From Mesorhizobium loti (GTDB lineage: Bacteria; Pseudomonadota; Alphaproteobacteria; Rhizobiales; Rhizobiaceae), in assembly GCF_013170705.1 (NCBI RefSeq), contig NZ_CP033334.1, positions 806,001 to 870,000 on the forward strand: a stretch of 64,000 bases of DNA, in the 5' to 3' direction. Below the pieces are notes generated by a model. The model made no database searches. It was not told where the DNA came from and was given only the letters and a program-made list of their open reading frames with translations. The position numbers and the translations under genes are program-made. Each line of letters begins with the position of its first letter. Positions within the stretch are counted from its first letter, which is position 1. This document shows, one piece after another, positions 18,031 through 26,255 of this stretch.

Positions 18031-19199
18031 GCGACCGTTTTGCCCTGACAGGCGCCCGCATTTTCGATGGCGACAACTGGCATGAAGGCTTGGCGCTCGT
18101 CGTGCGCGACGGCCTTGTCGAGGCCATAGTGCGCCAAGGTGCCCTGCCCTCGGACGTCCGTGTTGTGGACGCCGGCGGCGGCATGCTGGTGCCGGGCTTT
18201 GTCGACATCCAGGTCAATGGCGGCGGCGGCGTCATGCTCAACGACCACCCCGATGTCGCCTCGATCGAAACCATCTGCCGGGCGCACGCGCCGTTCGGCA
18301 CGACGGCGCTGCTGGCGACGCTGATCACCGACACGCCCGCGATCACCGCTGCCGCCATCGCCGCCGGCGAAGCAGCCGCGCTGCGGAAGGTACCCGGTTT
18401 CCTCGGCCTGCATCTCGAGGGTCCGCATCTGTCGATCGCGCGCAAGGGCGCGCATGATCCGGCGTTGATCCGGCCGATGACGGACGCCGACCAGGCGATG
18501 CTGATCGCGGCGCGGCGGAAGCTGCCGGTGCTGCTCACCACGGTCGCGCCGGAATCCGTCGAACCGGCGCGGGTCGCGGCATTGGCGAAGGCCGGCGTCG
18601 TCGTGAGCCTTGGCCATTCGGACACCAGCTACCTCAGAGCAAAAACCTTCGCCGAAGCGGGCGCCAGCGTGGTCACCCACCTGTTCAACGCCATGAGCCA
18701 GATCGGCAACCGCGAGCCTGGACTGGCGGGCACGGCGATCGATGTCGGCTCCTTGTCCGCCGGGCTCATCGCCGACGGCATACACGTTCATCCCGCGACC
18801 ATCCGGATCGCGCTCGACGCCAAGCAGGGACCGGGCAAGATCGTGCTGGTCACCGACGCCATGGCGCCGATCGGCACCGACATGACCTCGTTCACGCTCA
18901 ACGGCCGCACCATCTACCGCAAGGACGGGAGTCTCAGGCTTGCCGACGGAACGCTCGCGGGCGCCGATCTCGACATGATATCGGCGATCCGGTTCATGCA
19001 CGGCGTCGTCGGCGTCGAACTCTCGGAAGCCCTGCGTATGGCCTCGCTCTATCCGGCGCAGGCGATCGGCCAGTCGCATCGGCTCGGCCGATTTGCCAAC
19101 GGCACGGCGGCGGATATCGTTGCGCTGTCGGACGATCTTGGCATAGGAAGCGTCTGGATCGGCGGCGAGAAGGTGTTCGAGGCCGGCGCTCCACGCTGA
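18027..19199 (+). CDS. nagA: N-acetylglucosamine-6-phosphate deacetylase
   Basis: NagA deacetylates GlcNAc-6-P to glucosamine-6-P, the substrate of the SIS deaminase encoded just upstream. The 390-aa amidohydrolase has the metal and substrate motifs [11 protein letters not shown] near residue 57, [10 protein letters not shown] near 125, SLGHSDTSY near 192, THLFNAMS near 213 and [11 protein letters not shown] near 272. It overlaps the previous gene by 4 bp. With MurQ and the kinase it makes a complete route from MurNAc or GlcNAc to fructose-6-P. Confidence 0.94.
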   Translation: MSDRFALTGARIFDGDNWHEGLALVVRDGLVEAIVRQGALPSDVRVVDAGGGMLVPGFVDIQVNGGGGVMLNDHPDVASIETICRAHAPFGTTALLATLITDTPAITAAAIAAGEAAALRKVPGFLGLHLEGPHLSIARKGAHDPALIRPMTDADQAMLIAARRKLPVLLTTVAPESVEPARVAALAKAGVVVSLGHSDTSYLRAKTFAEAGASVVTHLFNAMSQIGNREPGLAGTAIDVGSLSAGLIADGIHVHPATIRIALDAKQGPGKIVLVTDAMAPIGTDMTSFTLNGRTIYRKDGSLRLADGTLAGADLDMISAIRFMHGVVGVELSEALRMASLYPAQAIGQSHRLGRFANGTAADIVALSDDLGIGSVWIGGEKVFEAGAPR

Positions 19200-19207
19200 G
19201 AGAGGCC

Positions 19208-20323
19208 ATGCAGACGGTCGATTGTGTCGTCGCCGGAGCGGGCGTCGTCGGGCTTGCCATCGCCAGGGCGCTTGCCTTGTCCGGGCGCGAGGTGGTCGTG
19301 GTCGAACAGGCCGACGCGATCGGTACAGTCACCAGTTCGCGCAATTCCGAAGTCATCCATGCCGGTCTTTATTACGCACCGGGAAGCCTGAAGGCCCGGC
19401 TCTGCGTCGAAGGGCGGCGGCTTCTCTATGCCTACTGCGCCGGGCACGCCGTCGCCCACGCGCGCACCGGCAAGCTGATCGTTGCCAGCGAGCCCAGCCA
19501 GATCGATGGGTTGCGGAAGATCGAGGCCAATGCCCGACGCTGCGGGGTCGACGATCTCCGGTTCCTGACGCGCGGCGAAGCCGAGAGCCTGGAACCGGCG
19601 CTGGCATGCGCGGGCGCGCTGTTGTCGCCGTCGACCGGCATTGTCGACAGCCATGCGCTGATGCTGGCGTTGCGCGGCGACGCCGAGGCGGCCGGCGCGT
19701 CCTTTGCCTTGCTCACCACTGTCGTCGGAGCGGCGATCGAGGCCGGCGGGATCCGGATCGAAACGCGCGATGCCAATGGCGAGACCTTCGCCCTGGAGGC
19801 AGACACCTTCGTCAATGCCGCGGGCCTCGATGCGCAGGCCGTGGCCCGCCGGATCGACGGCTTTCCAGGGAATCTCATCCCACGGCAATGGCTCGCGCGC
19901 GGGAGTTATTTCGCCCTTCCAGGCCGATCGCCGTTTTCGCGGCTGATCTATCCGGTTCCGGTCGAAGGTGGCCTTGGCGTCCATCTGACTCTCGATCTGA
20001 GCGGCAGCGCGCGTTTCGGGCCTGATGTCGAATGGATCGAGCGCGTGGACTATACAGTCGATCCCGGCCGAGGCGCTGCCTTCTACGAGGCGATCCGGCG
20101 TTATTGGCCTGATCTTGCCGACGGTGCCCTGCAACCGGCCTATGCCGGCGTCAGGCCGAAGCTATCCGGACCGGGTCAGGCGGCCGCCGATTTCATGATC
20201 CAGGGGCCGGCCGATCATGGCGCCGGGCGGATCGTCAATCTGTTCGGCATAGAGAGCCCCGGCCTGACCGCGAGCCTGGCGATCGCCGACCATGTCGCCG
20301 AGCTGCTGCATACGCGATTATAA
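19208..20323 (+). CDS. FAD-dependent oxidoreductase, L-2-hydroxyglutarate oxidase (LhgO)-like
   Basis: This 371-aa DAO-fold flavoprotein has the N-terminal dinucleotide motif [15 protein letters not shown] near residue 8, [14 protein letters not shown] near 45 (typical of LhgO), [10 protein letters not shown] near 200 and a C-terminal [20 protein letters not shown]. It probably oxidises a 2-hydroxy acid such as L-2-hydroxyglutarate at or near the membrane. It follows nagA by 8 bp with a GAGAGG ribosome site, so it is likely the last gene of the amino-sugar operon, though no direct pathway link is obvious. Confidence 0.85.
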   Translation: MQTVDCVVAGAGVVGLAIARALALSGREVVVVEQADAIGTVTSSRNSEVIHAGLYYAPGSLKARLCVEGRRLLYAYCAGHAVAHARTGKLIVASEPSQIDGLRKIEANARRCGVDDLRFLTRGEAESLEPALACAGALLSPSTGIVDSHALMLALRGDAEAAGASFALLTTVVGAAIEAGGIRIETRDANGETFALEADTFVNAAGLDAQAVARRIDGFPGNLIPRQWLARGSYFALPGRSPFSRLIYPVPVEGGLGVHLTLDLSGSARFGPDVEWIERVDYTVDPGRGAAFYEAIRRYWPDLADGALQPAYAGVRPKLSGPGQAAADFMIQGPADHGAGRIVNLFGIESPGLTASLAIADHVAELLHTRL

Positions 20324-20395
20324 GCGCCGGCGGGAATTCTTCCGCTGAGGCCGATGCCATGAAACCTTTTGATTTCGAGGTCGTTGTCGGGACGT

Positions 20396-22459
20396 ATGTC
20401 CGAGGCGAAACCCAGATCGAAACCGGCCGACGGCATAAAGCCGCGCGGCGCCCCCAAGCGGCGGCGGCAAAAGCCGCGCGACGAGCGCCCGCGCGCGGAG
20501 GAGGCGAGCAAAAAGAAGCCAGGCGACAAGAAGGCACCGATCGTCGAAGCGGCCGCGCCCGACATCGCAGGCGAAGCTCCGCCGCCGGAAGCCGTCGAAC
20601 CCGACCCGCAGTTGACGCCCGAGGAAGCAGAACAGGCGCGCAAGAAATACCTGCTGAAGCGCTTCTGGATCAGCGGGCGCGGCTATTGGGGACGGCATGG
20701 CGACAGGCTCGCCTGGCCATTGTCGGCCGGGCTGGTGATCCTGATCGTCGTCAATGTCGGCTTCCAGTACGGGATCAATGTCTGGAACCGCTCGATCTTC
20801 GACGCCATCGAGAAGCGCGACGCCCATACCGTCTATTTCCTCAGCGCCGTGTTTGTGCCGCTGGTGCTTGGCAGCATCAGCCTTGTCGTCGCGCAGGTCT
20901 GGCTGCGCATGACCATGCAGCGCCGCTGGCGCGCCTGGCTGACGACCTCGGTGATAGCGCGCTGGCTCGCCAACGGCCGCTACTATCAGCTGAACCTCGT
21001 CAAGGGCGACCACCAGAACCCGGAGGCGCGCCTGTCTGAAGATCTGCGGGTCGCCACCGAGTCACCCGTCGATTTCGTCGCCGGCGTGATTGTCGCCACC
21101 CTGTCGGCCTCGACCTTCATCGTGGTGCTGTGGACGATCGGCGGCGCCTTGAGCTTCCCGCTAGGCGGCTCGACCATCACCGTGCCCGGCTTCCTCGTCA
21201 TCACCGCGGTGATCTATGCCGCGATCACCTCGACCTCGATGTTCGTCATCGGCCGCGATTTCGTGCGGCTGTCCGAGGAGAAGAACCAGACGGAAGCCGA
21301 ATTCCGCTACGTGCTGACGCGCGTGCGTGAAAACGGCGAGAGCATCGCCCTGCTCGGCGGCGAGGAAGAGGAACGCAGCGGCATCGACAGAACCTTTGCC
21401 GGCGTGCTGAAGCGCTGGGCGCAACTGACCGGCCAGCACATGCGCACGGCACTTGTTTCGCAGGGCTCGAGCCTGTTCGCGCCGGTGGTGCCGGTCCTGC
21501 TGTGCGCGCCAAAGTTCCTCGAAGGGTCGATGTCGCTCGGCCAGGTCATGCAGGCGGCCTCCGCCTTCGCCATTGTTCAGAGCTCTTTCGGCTGGCTGGT
21601 CGACAATTATCCGCGCCTCGCCGACTGGAACGCCTCCGCACGCCGCATCGCTTCGCTGATGATGTCCCTCGACGGGCTGGAACGTGCCGAGCAGAGCGAC
21701 GAGCTCGGGCGCATCAAGCGTGGCGAGACCAAGGGCGACGCCATGCTCAGCCTCGACAATCTCTCCGTGACGCTCGACGACGGCACGTCCGTGGTCAAGG
21801 AGACGGAGGTCGCCGTCGAATCGGGCGAGCGGGTGCTGGTTTCGGGCGAATCCGGTTCGGGCAAGTCGACGCTGGTGCGGGCGATCGCCGGCCTGTGGCC
21901 ATGGGGAAGCGGCAGCGTCAATTTCCATCCCGACAGGCGGTTGTTCATGCTGCCGCAGCGGCCCTACATCCCGTCCGGCACGCTGCGCCGCGTGGTCGCC
22001 TACCCCGCGGCCGCCGACAAGTGGAAGCTCGACCAGATCAAGGCCGCCCTCGACAAGGTCGGCCTCGGCTACCTCGCCGGCCGGATCAAGGAGGAAGCGC
22101 CCTGGGACCAGACCTTGTCGGGTGGCGAAAAGCAGCGGGTCGCCTTCGCGCGGCTCTTGCTGCATCGCCCCGACATCGTCGTTCTGGACGAGGCGACCTC
22201 GGCGCTGGACGAAAAGAGCCAGGACCAGATGATGGCAACGGTCATCCGCGAATTGCCTGAAGTCACGATCCTCAGCGTGGCGCATCGCGCCGAACTGGAA
22301 GCCTTCCACACCCGCAAGATCACGCTCGAGCGGCACAAGGGCGGCGCGAAACTAGTCAGGGATATCGACCTCGTGCCGCGCAACCGCAAGCGCGGCCTGC
22401 TCACGCGCGCCTTGTGGGGCTCGGGCACGACGACCGAAAAGCCGCGCAAGACGAAATAA
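20396..22459 (+). CDS. ABC transporter, fused permease/ATPase of the YddA/SbmA-BacA-like type
   Basis: This 687-aa half-transporter has an N-terminal Lys/Pro/Glu-rich cytoplasmic tail (~1-75), a membrane domain of the SbmA/BacA-like (ABC_membrane_2) kind (~95-400), and a C-terminal ATPase with SGESGSGKSTLVRAIAGLWPWGSG near residue 485, LSGGEKQRVAFARLLL near 580 and IVVLDEATSALDE. Bacterial relatives include YddA and the fatty-acid/peptide-type exporters; the ABCD peroxisomal carriers share the architecture. ATG 20396 (MSEAKPRSK) is preferred over 20369. It is convergent with matB. The substrate is unknown. Confidence 0.85.
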   Translation: MSEAKPRSKPADGIKPRGAPKRRRQKPRDERPRAEEASKKKPGDKKAPIVEAAAPDIAGEAPPPEAVEPDPQLTPEEAEQARKKYLLKRFWISGRGYWGRHGDRLAWPLSAGLVILIVVNVGFQYGINVWNRSIFDAIEKRDAHTVYFLSAVFVPLVLGSISLVVAQVWLRMTMQRRWRAWLTTSVIARWLANGRYYQLNLVKGDHQNPEARLSEDLRVATESPVDFVAGVIVATLSASTFIVVLWTIGGALSFPLGGSTITVPGFLVITAVIYAAITSTSMFVIGRDFVRLSEEKNQTEAEFRYVLTRVRENGESIALLGGEEEERSGIDRTFAGVLKRWAQLTGQHMRTALVSQGSSLFAPVVPVLLCAPKFLEGSMSLGQVMQAASAFAIVQSSFGWLVDNYPRLADWNASARRIASLMMSLDGLERAEQSDELGRIKRGETKGDAMLSLDNLSVTLDDGTSVVKETEVAVESGERVLVSGESGSGKSTLVRAIAGLWPWGSGSVNFHPDRRLFMLPQRPYIPSGTLRRVVAYPAAADKWKLDQIKAALDKVGLGYLAGRIKEEAPWDQTLSGGEKQRVAFARLLLHRPDIVVLDEATSALDEKSQDQMMATVIRELPEVTILSVAHRAELEAFHTRKITLERHKGGAKLVRDIDLVPRNRKRGLLTRALWGSGTTTEKPRKTK

Positions 22460-22479
22460 CGGGGGATGCGCGCCCACCA

Positions 22480-23994
22480 CTACGATGCGTAGAGGTCCTT
22501 GTACGTGTCGCGCAGAATATTCTTTTGCACCTTGCCCATGGTGTTGCGCGGCAGTTCGTCGACGAAGATCACCTGCTTCGGGTGCTTGTACTTGGCCAAG
22601 CGCCCGGCGATGGCGCTGAGAATTTCGGCTCCGGTGATCCGGGATGCCGGCGCCCGCACGACGACGGCCGTGACGCCTTCGCCGAAATCCGGATGGGCGA
22701 CGCCGATGACGGCGCTTTCGTTCACTCCATCAAGCGCGTCGATCTCGCTTTCGAGCTCCTTGGGATAGATGTTGTAGCCGCCCGAGATGATCAGGTCCTT
22801 GCCGCGGCCGACGATATGGACATAACCGTCGGCGTCGACCATGCCGAGATCGCCCGTGATGAAGAAGCCGTCGGCGCGGAATTCCGCCTTGGTTTTTTCC
22901 GGCATGCGCCAGTAGCCGCCAAACACGTTCGGGCCCTTGACCTCGATCATGCCGACCTCGCCCTGGGCCAGCGGCTTGCCGCTATCGGGATCGGTGATGC
23001 GCAGCGACACGCCAGGCAGCGGGAAGCCGACGGTGCCGGCGCGCCGTTCGCCCTCATAGGGGTTGGACGTGTTCATGTTGGTCTCGGTCATGCCGTAGCG
23101 TTCGAGGATGGCGTGACCGGTGCGCTCGCGCCAGGCCCTGTGCGTCTCGGCCAGCAGCGGCGCCGAGCCGGACACGAACAGGCGGATGTTCTTCGCCGCC
23201 TCGCGGTCCAGCCCGTCCTGCCGCAGCAGCCTGGTATAGAAGGTCGGCACGCCCATCACCGCCGTGGCGCGCGGCAGCAGTGAGATGATGCGGGCCGGAT
23301 CGAATTTCTGCTCGAACAGCATCGAGGCGCCGGCCATCAGGATGACATTGGTGGCGACGAACAGGCCATGCGTGTGGAAGATCGGCAGCGCATGGATCAG
23401 CACGTCGCCTGATGTGAAGCGCCATTGGTCGACCAGCACACGCGCATTCGATGCCAGGTTCCCATGGCTGAGCATGGCGCCTTTCGAGCGGCCGGTCGTT
23501 CCCGACGTGTAGAGGATCGCCGCGAGATCGTCCTCGCCGCGCTCGACATCATGGAAATCGGAGGATTGCCGCGATGCCTGGTCCGTCAGCGATCCCCGGC
23601 CAGTGCGGTCGAGCGTGACCACGACGGCACCGGATGGCGCGACCATCCGCTCGATATCCGCCGATTTCGCCGGATCGCAGACGATGACCCGAGGTGCTGC
23701 ATCCTCGAAGAAATATCCAAGCTCGGTCAGCGTGTAGGCCGTGTTGAGGGGCAGGAAGACGGCACCAGCGCGCACGCAGGCGAGATAGAGCAGCACCGCC
23801 TCCGGGCTCTTCTCGACCTGCACGGCGATCCGGTCGCCGGGCTCGACATGCAATTGCAGGAGCGCGTGCGCGAGCTGCGCCGACCGCGCCAGCATGTCGC
23901 CATAGCTGAGCGAGCGCCCATCATCGGTTTCCATCAACAGGCGCCCGGGCGGCGGCATCCGGGACCGGAACGCATCGAACAGATGATTGCTCAT
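22480..23994 (-). CDS. matB: Malonyl-CoA synthetase
   Basis: MatB is an ANL-family ligase that makes malonyl-CoA from malonate, CoA and ATP. The 504-aa product has the AMP-binding P-loop ILYTSGTTGRSKGAMLSHGNL near residue 155, IFHTHGLFVA near 200, ERYGMTETNMNTSNPY near 295 (malonate-specific MatB pattern), FFITGDLG near 385 and the C-terminal catalytic lysine in RNTMGKVQKN. ATG 23994 follows AGCAGGAAAATTTC. A GntR/FCD regulator lies directly upstream on the same strand. The malonyl-CoA decarboxylase (matA) and carrier (matC) usually found with it are absent here. Confidence 0.93.
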   Translation of the reverse strand: MSNHLFDAFRSRMPPPGRLLMETDDGRSLSYGDMLARSAQLAHALLQLHVEPGDRIAVQVEKSPEAVLLYLACVRAGAVFLPLNTAYTLTELGYFFEDAAPRVIVCDPAKSADIERMVAPSGAVVVTLDRTGRGSLTDQASRQSSDFHDVERGEDDLAAILYTSGTTGRSKGAMLSHGNLASNARVLVDQWRFTSGDVLIHALPIFHTHGLFVATNVILMAGASMLFEQKFDPARIISLLPRATAVMGVPTFYTRLLRQDGLDREAAKNIRLFVSGSAPLLAETHRAWRERTGHAILERYGMTETNMNTSNPYEGERRAGTVGFPLPGVSLRITDPDSGKPLAQGEVGMIEVKGPNVFGGYWRMPEKTKAEFRADGFFITGDLGMVDADGYVHIVGRGKDLIISGGYNIYPKELESEIDALDGVNESAVIGVAHPDFGEGVTAVVVRAPASRITGAEILSAIAGRLAKYKHPKQVIFVDELPRNTMGKVQKNILRDTYKDLYAS

Positions 23995-24161
23995 GAAATT
24001 TTCCTGCTGTGATGGCAATGCGGCGCCGGCAATGCACTTGGGGCGCGCAGAGTTCGCGTTTCCGGGCCGTGCCGTCAAGACCGCAAACGGCTGTGCGGCG
24101 CGTCGCATCCGCCGAAGAAATCGCGAATGATGGCGACCAAGCTCCGCCGAGGAAATGGTCG

Positions 24162-24905
24162 TTACCGCCTAGCGCGCTCGGCCGAAGCGGCGGCTTTTGC
24201 GACTTCGCCTTGCTTGAAGCGCTCCATGCATATGGAAGCGGTCAGCTGGTAGTGATCGATCAAGGCCTGGACGGCGCCGTCGGCATTGCCGTCCAGCGCG
24301 CATTCGGCGATCCGCCGGTGTTCCCCGAAATCGTCGCGCTGCATGCTCTCGCTGTCATTGGCCATTTGCCGGTAGCGATAGGCGTGATCTGAAAGCTGAT
24401 CGCAGAAACCCACCAGCCAGTGCGACCGGCAGGCCGAGATCAGCACACGGTGGAAGGTGCGGTGCAATTTCTCCCAGTCCGGATCGAGCGACGGGAGATT
24501 TTGCGGCGAACATCGAGAGGCGCGGCCCAGGCGATGCAGCGCCAGCACCAGTTGTTCTTCCCACTCGGTGGTGCGGTGGGCAATGGATTCGCGAAGCGCC
24601 CGTTCCTCGAGCCAACAGCGGGTGCGCGTCAGCTCCTCCAGCTCCGTCGCACTGACCGGCATGATGAAGAAGCCACGCTGATCGTGACGGCCAAGGAGAC
24701 CCTCGGAGGCAAGGCGATTAAGGGCTTCACGGACAGGGGAGGCACCGGCGCCATACTTGGAAACAACCCACTCGACCCGCAGCTTGCTTTCGACTTCCAG
24801 AGCGCCGCCAAGAAGATCATCCCGCAATTGGTGATAGACCGTACTGGCAAGCGTACTCTTGGATCCTGTGCCGTCGTCGTTCAGGTTGGCAGCGCCGTAT
24901 GTCAA
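24162..24905 (-). CDS. GntR-family regulator with FCD domain, MatR-like
   Basis: This 247-aa regulator has an N-terminal winged helix (STVYHQLRDDLLGGAL, VSKYGAGASPVREALNRLASEGLL, RGFFIMPVS; ~20-85) and an all-helical FCD ligand domain (~95-225) with metal-site type His/Asp residues (HRTFHRVLI, ALIDHYQLT). It sits 167 bp upstream of matB on the same strand, the arrangement of MatR, which controls malonate genes in rhizobia. Its own promoter region contains a 16-bp palindrome. Confidence 0.85.
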   Translation of the reverse strand: MTYGAANLNDDGTGSKSTLASTVYHQLRDDLLGGALEVESKLRVEWVVSKYGAGASPVREALNRLASEGLLGRHDQRGFFIMPVSATELEELTRTRCWLEERALRESIAHRTTEWEEQLVLALHRLGRASRCSPQNLPSLDPDWEKLHRTFHRVLISACRSHWLVGFCDQLSDHAYRYRQMANDSESMQRDDFGEHRRIAECALDGNADGAVQALIDHYQLTASICMERFKQGEVAKAAASAERARR

Positions 24906-25355
24906 ATTCGACTCCTTGTCCCCATGTCTCTCTGGGCAATTCGAGTCCGAAAAAGAATCCTTCCGTACATGTACCCTACAGTGCCTTCGTCAAGAGGCTC
25001 AAGCACAAGATGCCATCCTAGTACTTAAGCACTAAGGAATATAGCGCTATCCGCCGCCTGATCGGGGGAATTGGCGCGCCTCTACAACCAATGGAACTTA
25101 ACATGTTTTGTATGCACGCAGGATCATCTGTTCCTTGTGTGCCCGTGCGAGCATCTTTGCTGTCGCGCGCAAAGATACCGCACGGCTGGGCTTGCTCATC
25201 CGGTCCGGCGCCGATCTGATTCGGGCGTCACCGTGCTCCTGAAGAACCGTCTCCGCGCAAAAGCTGTCAGCCAGCCGGCCGGTTGGATTCGAAGCGGGAT
25301 GATCGCCGTGCGTTCGAGCAATTCAGGGCGGTTGGCCGTTTCCTTGAAACGGTCC
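24906..25355. other. 450-bp gap between matR-like gene and rpe
   Basis: Both flanking genes are on the minus strand. No open frame here resembles a protein; the longer frames are short, Arg/Pro-rich shadows. Apart from the palindrome at 25019-25034 I see nothing specific. Confidence 0.5.
25019..25034. promoter_or_regulatory. 16-bp palindrome, possible MatR-type operator
   Basis: TAGTACTTAAGCACTA is a palindrome with one mismatched pair centred on TTAA, 114 bp upstream of the GntR/FCD start. It is the only clear dyad in this gap and suits an autoregulated FCD-type repressor. Confidence 0.4.
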
Positions 25356-26033
25356 CTAGCCGGCGGCGTTGTCGGCCGCTGTCCTGATCGCCTCGATGTT
25401 GGCACGGTACGCCTCGACGCTGCCGCCCTTGAAGATCGCCGCGCCGGCCACCAGCACATCGGCCCCGGCTGACGTGACCAAAGGGGCCGTTTCGGGCGAA
25501 ACGCCGCCGTCGATCTCGATGCGGATCGGCCGGTCGCCGATCAGCGCCTTGACCCTTCTCACCTTGTCGACGATCCCCGGGATGAAGGCCTGGCCGCCGA
25601 ACCCCGGATTGACCGTCATGATCAGGATCAGGTCGAGCCGGTCGAGCACATATTCGATCATCGTTTCCGGCGTCGCCGGATTGAGCGACACGCCGGCCTT
25701 CTTGCCGAGGTTCCTGATGGTCTGCAGCGAGCGGTCGAGGTGCGGCCCGGCCTCCGCATGGACCGTCATGCCGTCACAGCCGGCCTCGGCGAAGGCGGCG
25801 AGATAGGGATCGGCCGGCGCGATCATCAGATGGCAGTCGAAAAAAGCCCTGGTGCGGTTGCGGATCGCCTTGATCACCGGCGGACCGAAGGTGATGTTGG
25901 GGACGAAATGGCCATCCATGACATCGAGATGGATCCAGTCGGCGCCAGCGGCCGCGACGGCTTCGACCTCGTCGCCAAGCTTCGAAAAGTCCGAAGCCAG
26001 CACCGATGGTGCGATCAAGGTCTTCTTGCTCAT
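25356..26033 (-). CDS. rpe: Ribulose-phosphate 3-epimerase
   Basis: Rpe interconverts ribulose-5-P and xylulose-5-P in the pentose phosphate and Calvin pathways. The 225-aa TIM barrel has [14 protein letters not shown] at the N-terminus, [17 protein letters not shown] near residue 35, CHLMI near 68, [13 protein letters not shown] near 140 and [13 protein letters not shown] near 175. These contain the catalytic Asp residues and metal-binding histidines. ATG 26033 gives the normal family length. The gene appears to stand alone. Confidence 0.95.
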   Translation of the reverse strand: MSKKTLIAPSVLASDFSKLGDEVEAVAAAGADWIHLDVMDGHFVPNITFGPPVIKAIRNRTRAFFDCHLMIAPADPYLAAFAEAGCDGMTVHAEAGPHLDRSLQTIRNLGKKAGVSLNPATPETMIEYVLDRLDLILIMTVNPGFGGQAFIPGIVDKVRRVKALIGDRPIRIEIDGGVSPETAPLVTSAGADVLVAGAAIFKGGSVEAYRANIEAIRTAADNAAG

Positions 26034-26200
26034 CTCGCGGCCTTTCCGGGCGCCCTTTTCATACCGTTCACCCTGGATCGACTGCCTAATGCCCGGCGGG
26101 GGACTTGTCGAGGGTGCAAGCACGGGGGCTCCACAGGCTTGGACGGCGTTGCGGGATCTCCGATCCTGCCGCAGCCAATTCCCGCTTGCCGGGACATGAC

Positions 26201-26230
26201 GAAGAAACCCGCCGGATTGCTCCGGCGGGC
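26201..26230 (-). terminator. Terminator after the large secreted protein operon
   Basis: On the minus strand CCCGCCGGA pairs with TCCGGCGGG (9 bp perfect) around a 4-nt loop, followed by TTTCTTC. It lies 26 bp beyond the stop codon of the 1228-aa gene. Confidence 0.7.
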
Positions 26231-26255
26231 CCAAGGTCTGGCGTCAAGCGGACGG

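Noticed and set aside
25071..25472. 133-codon plus-strand frame in the gap before rpe
   Set aside because: No recognisable features, and its 3' part is antisense to the end of rpe.
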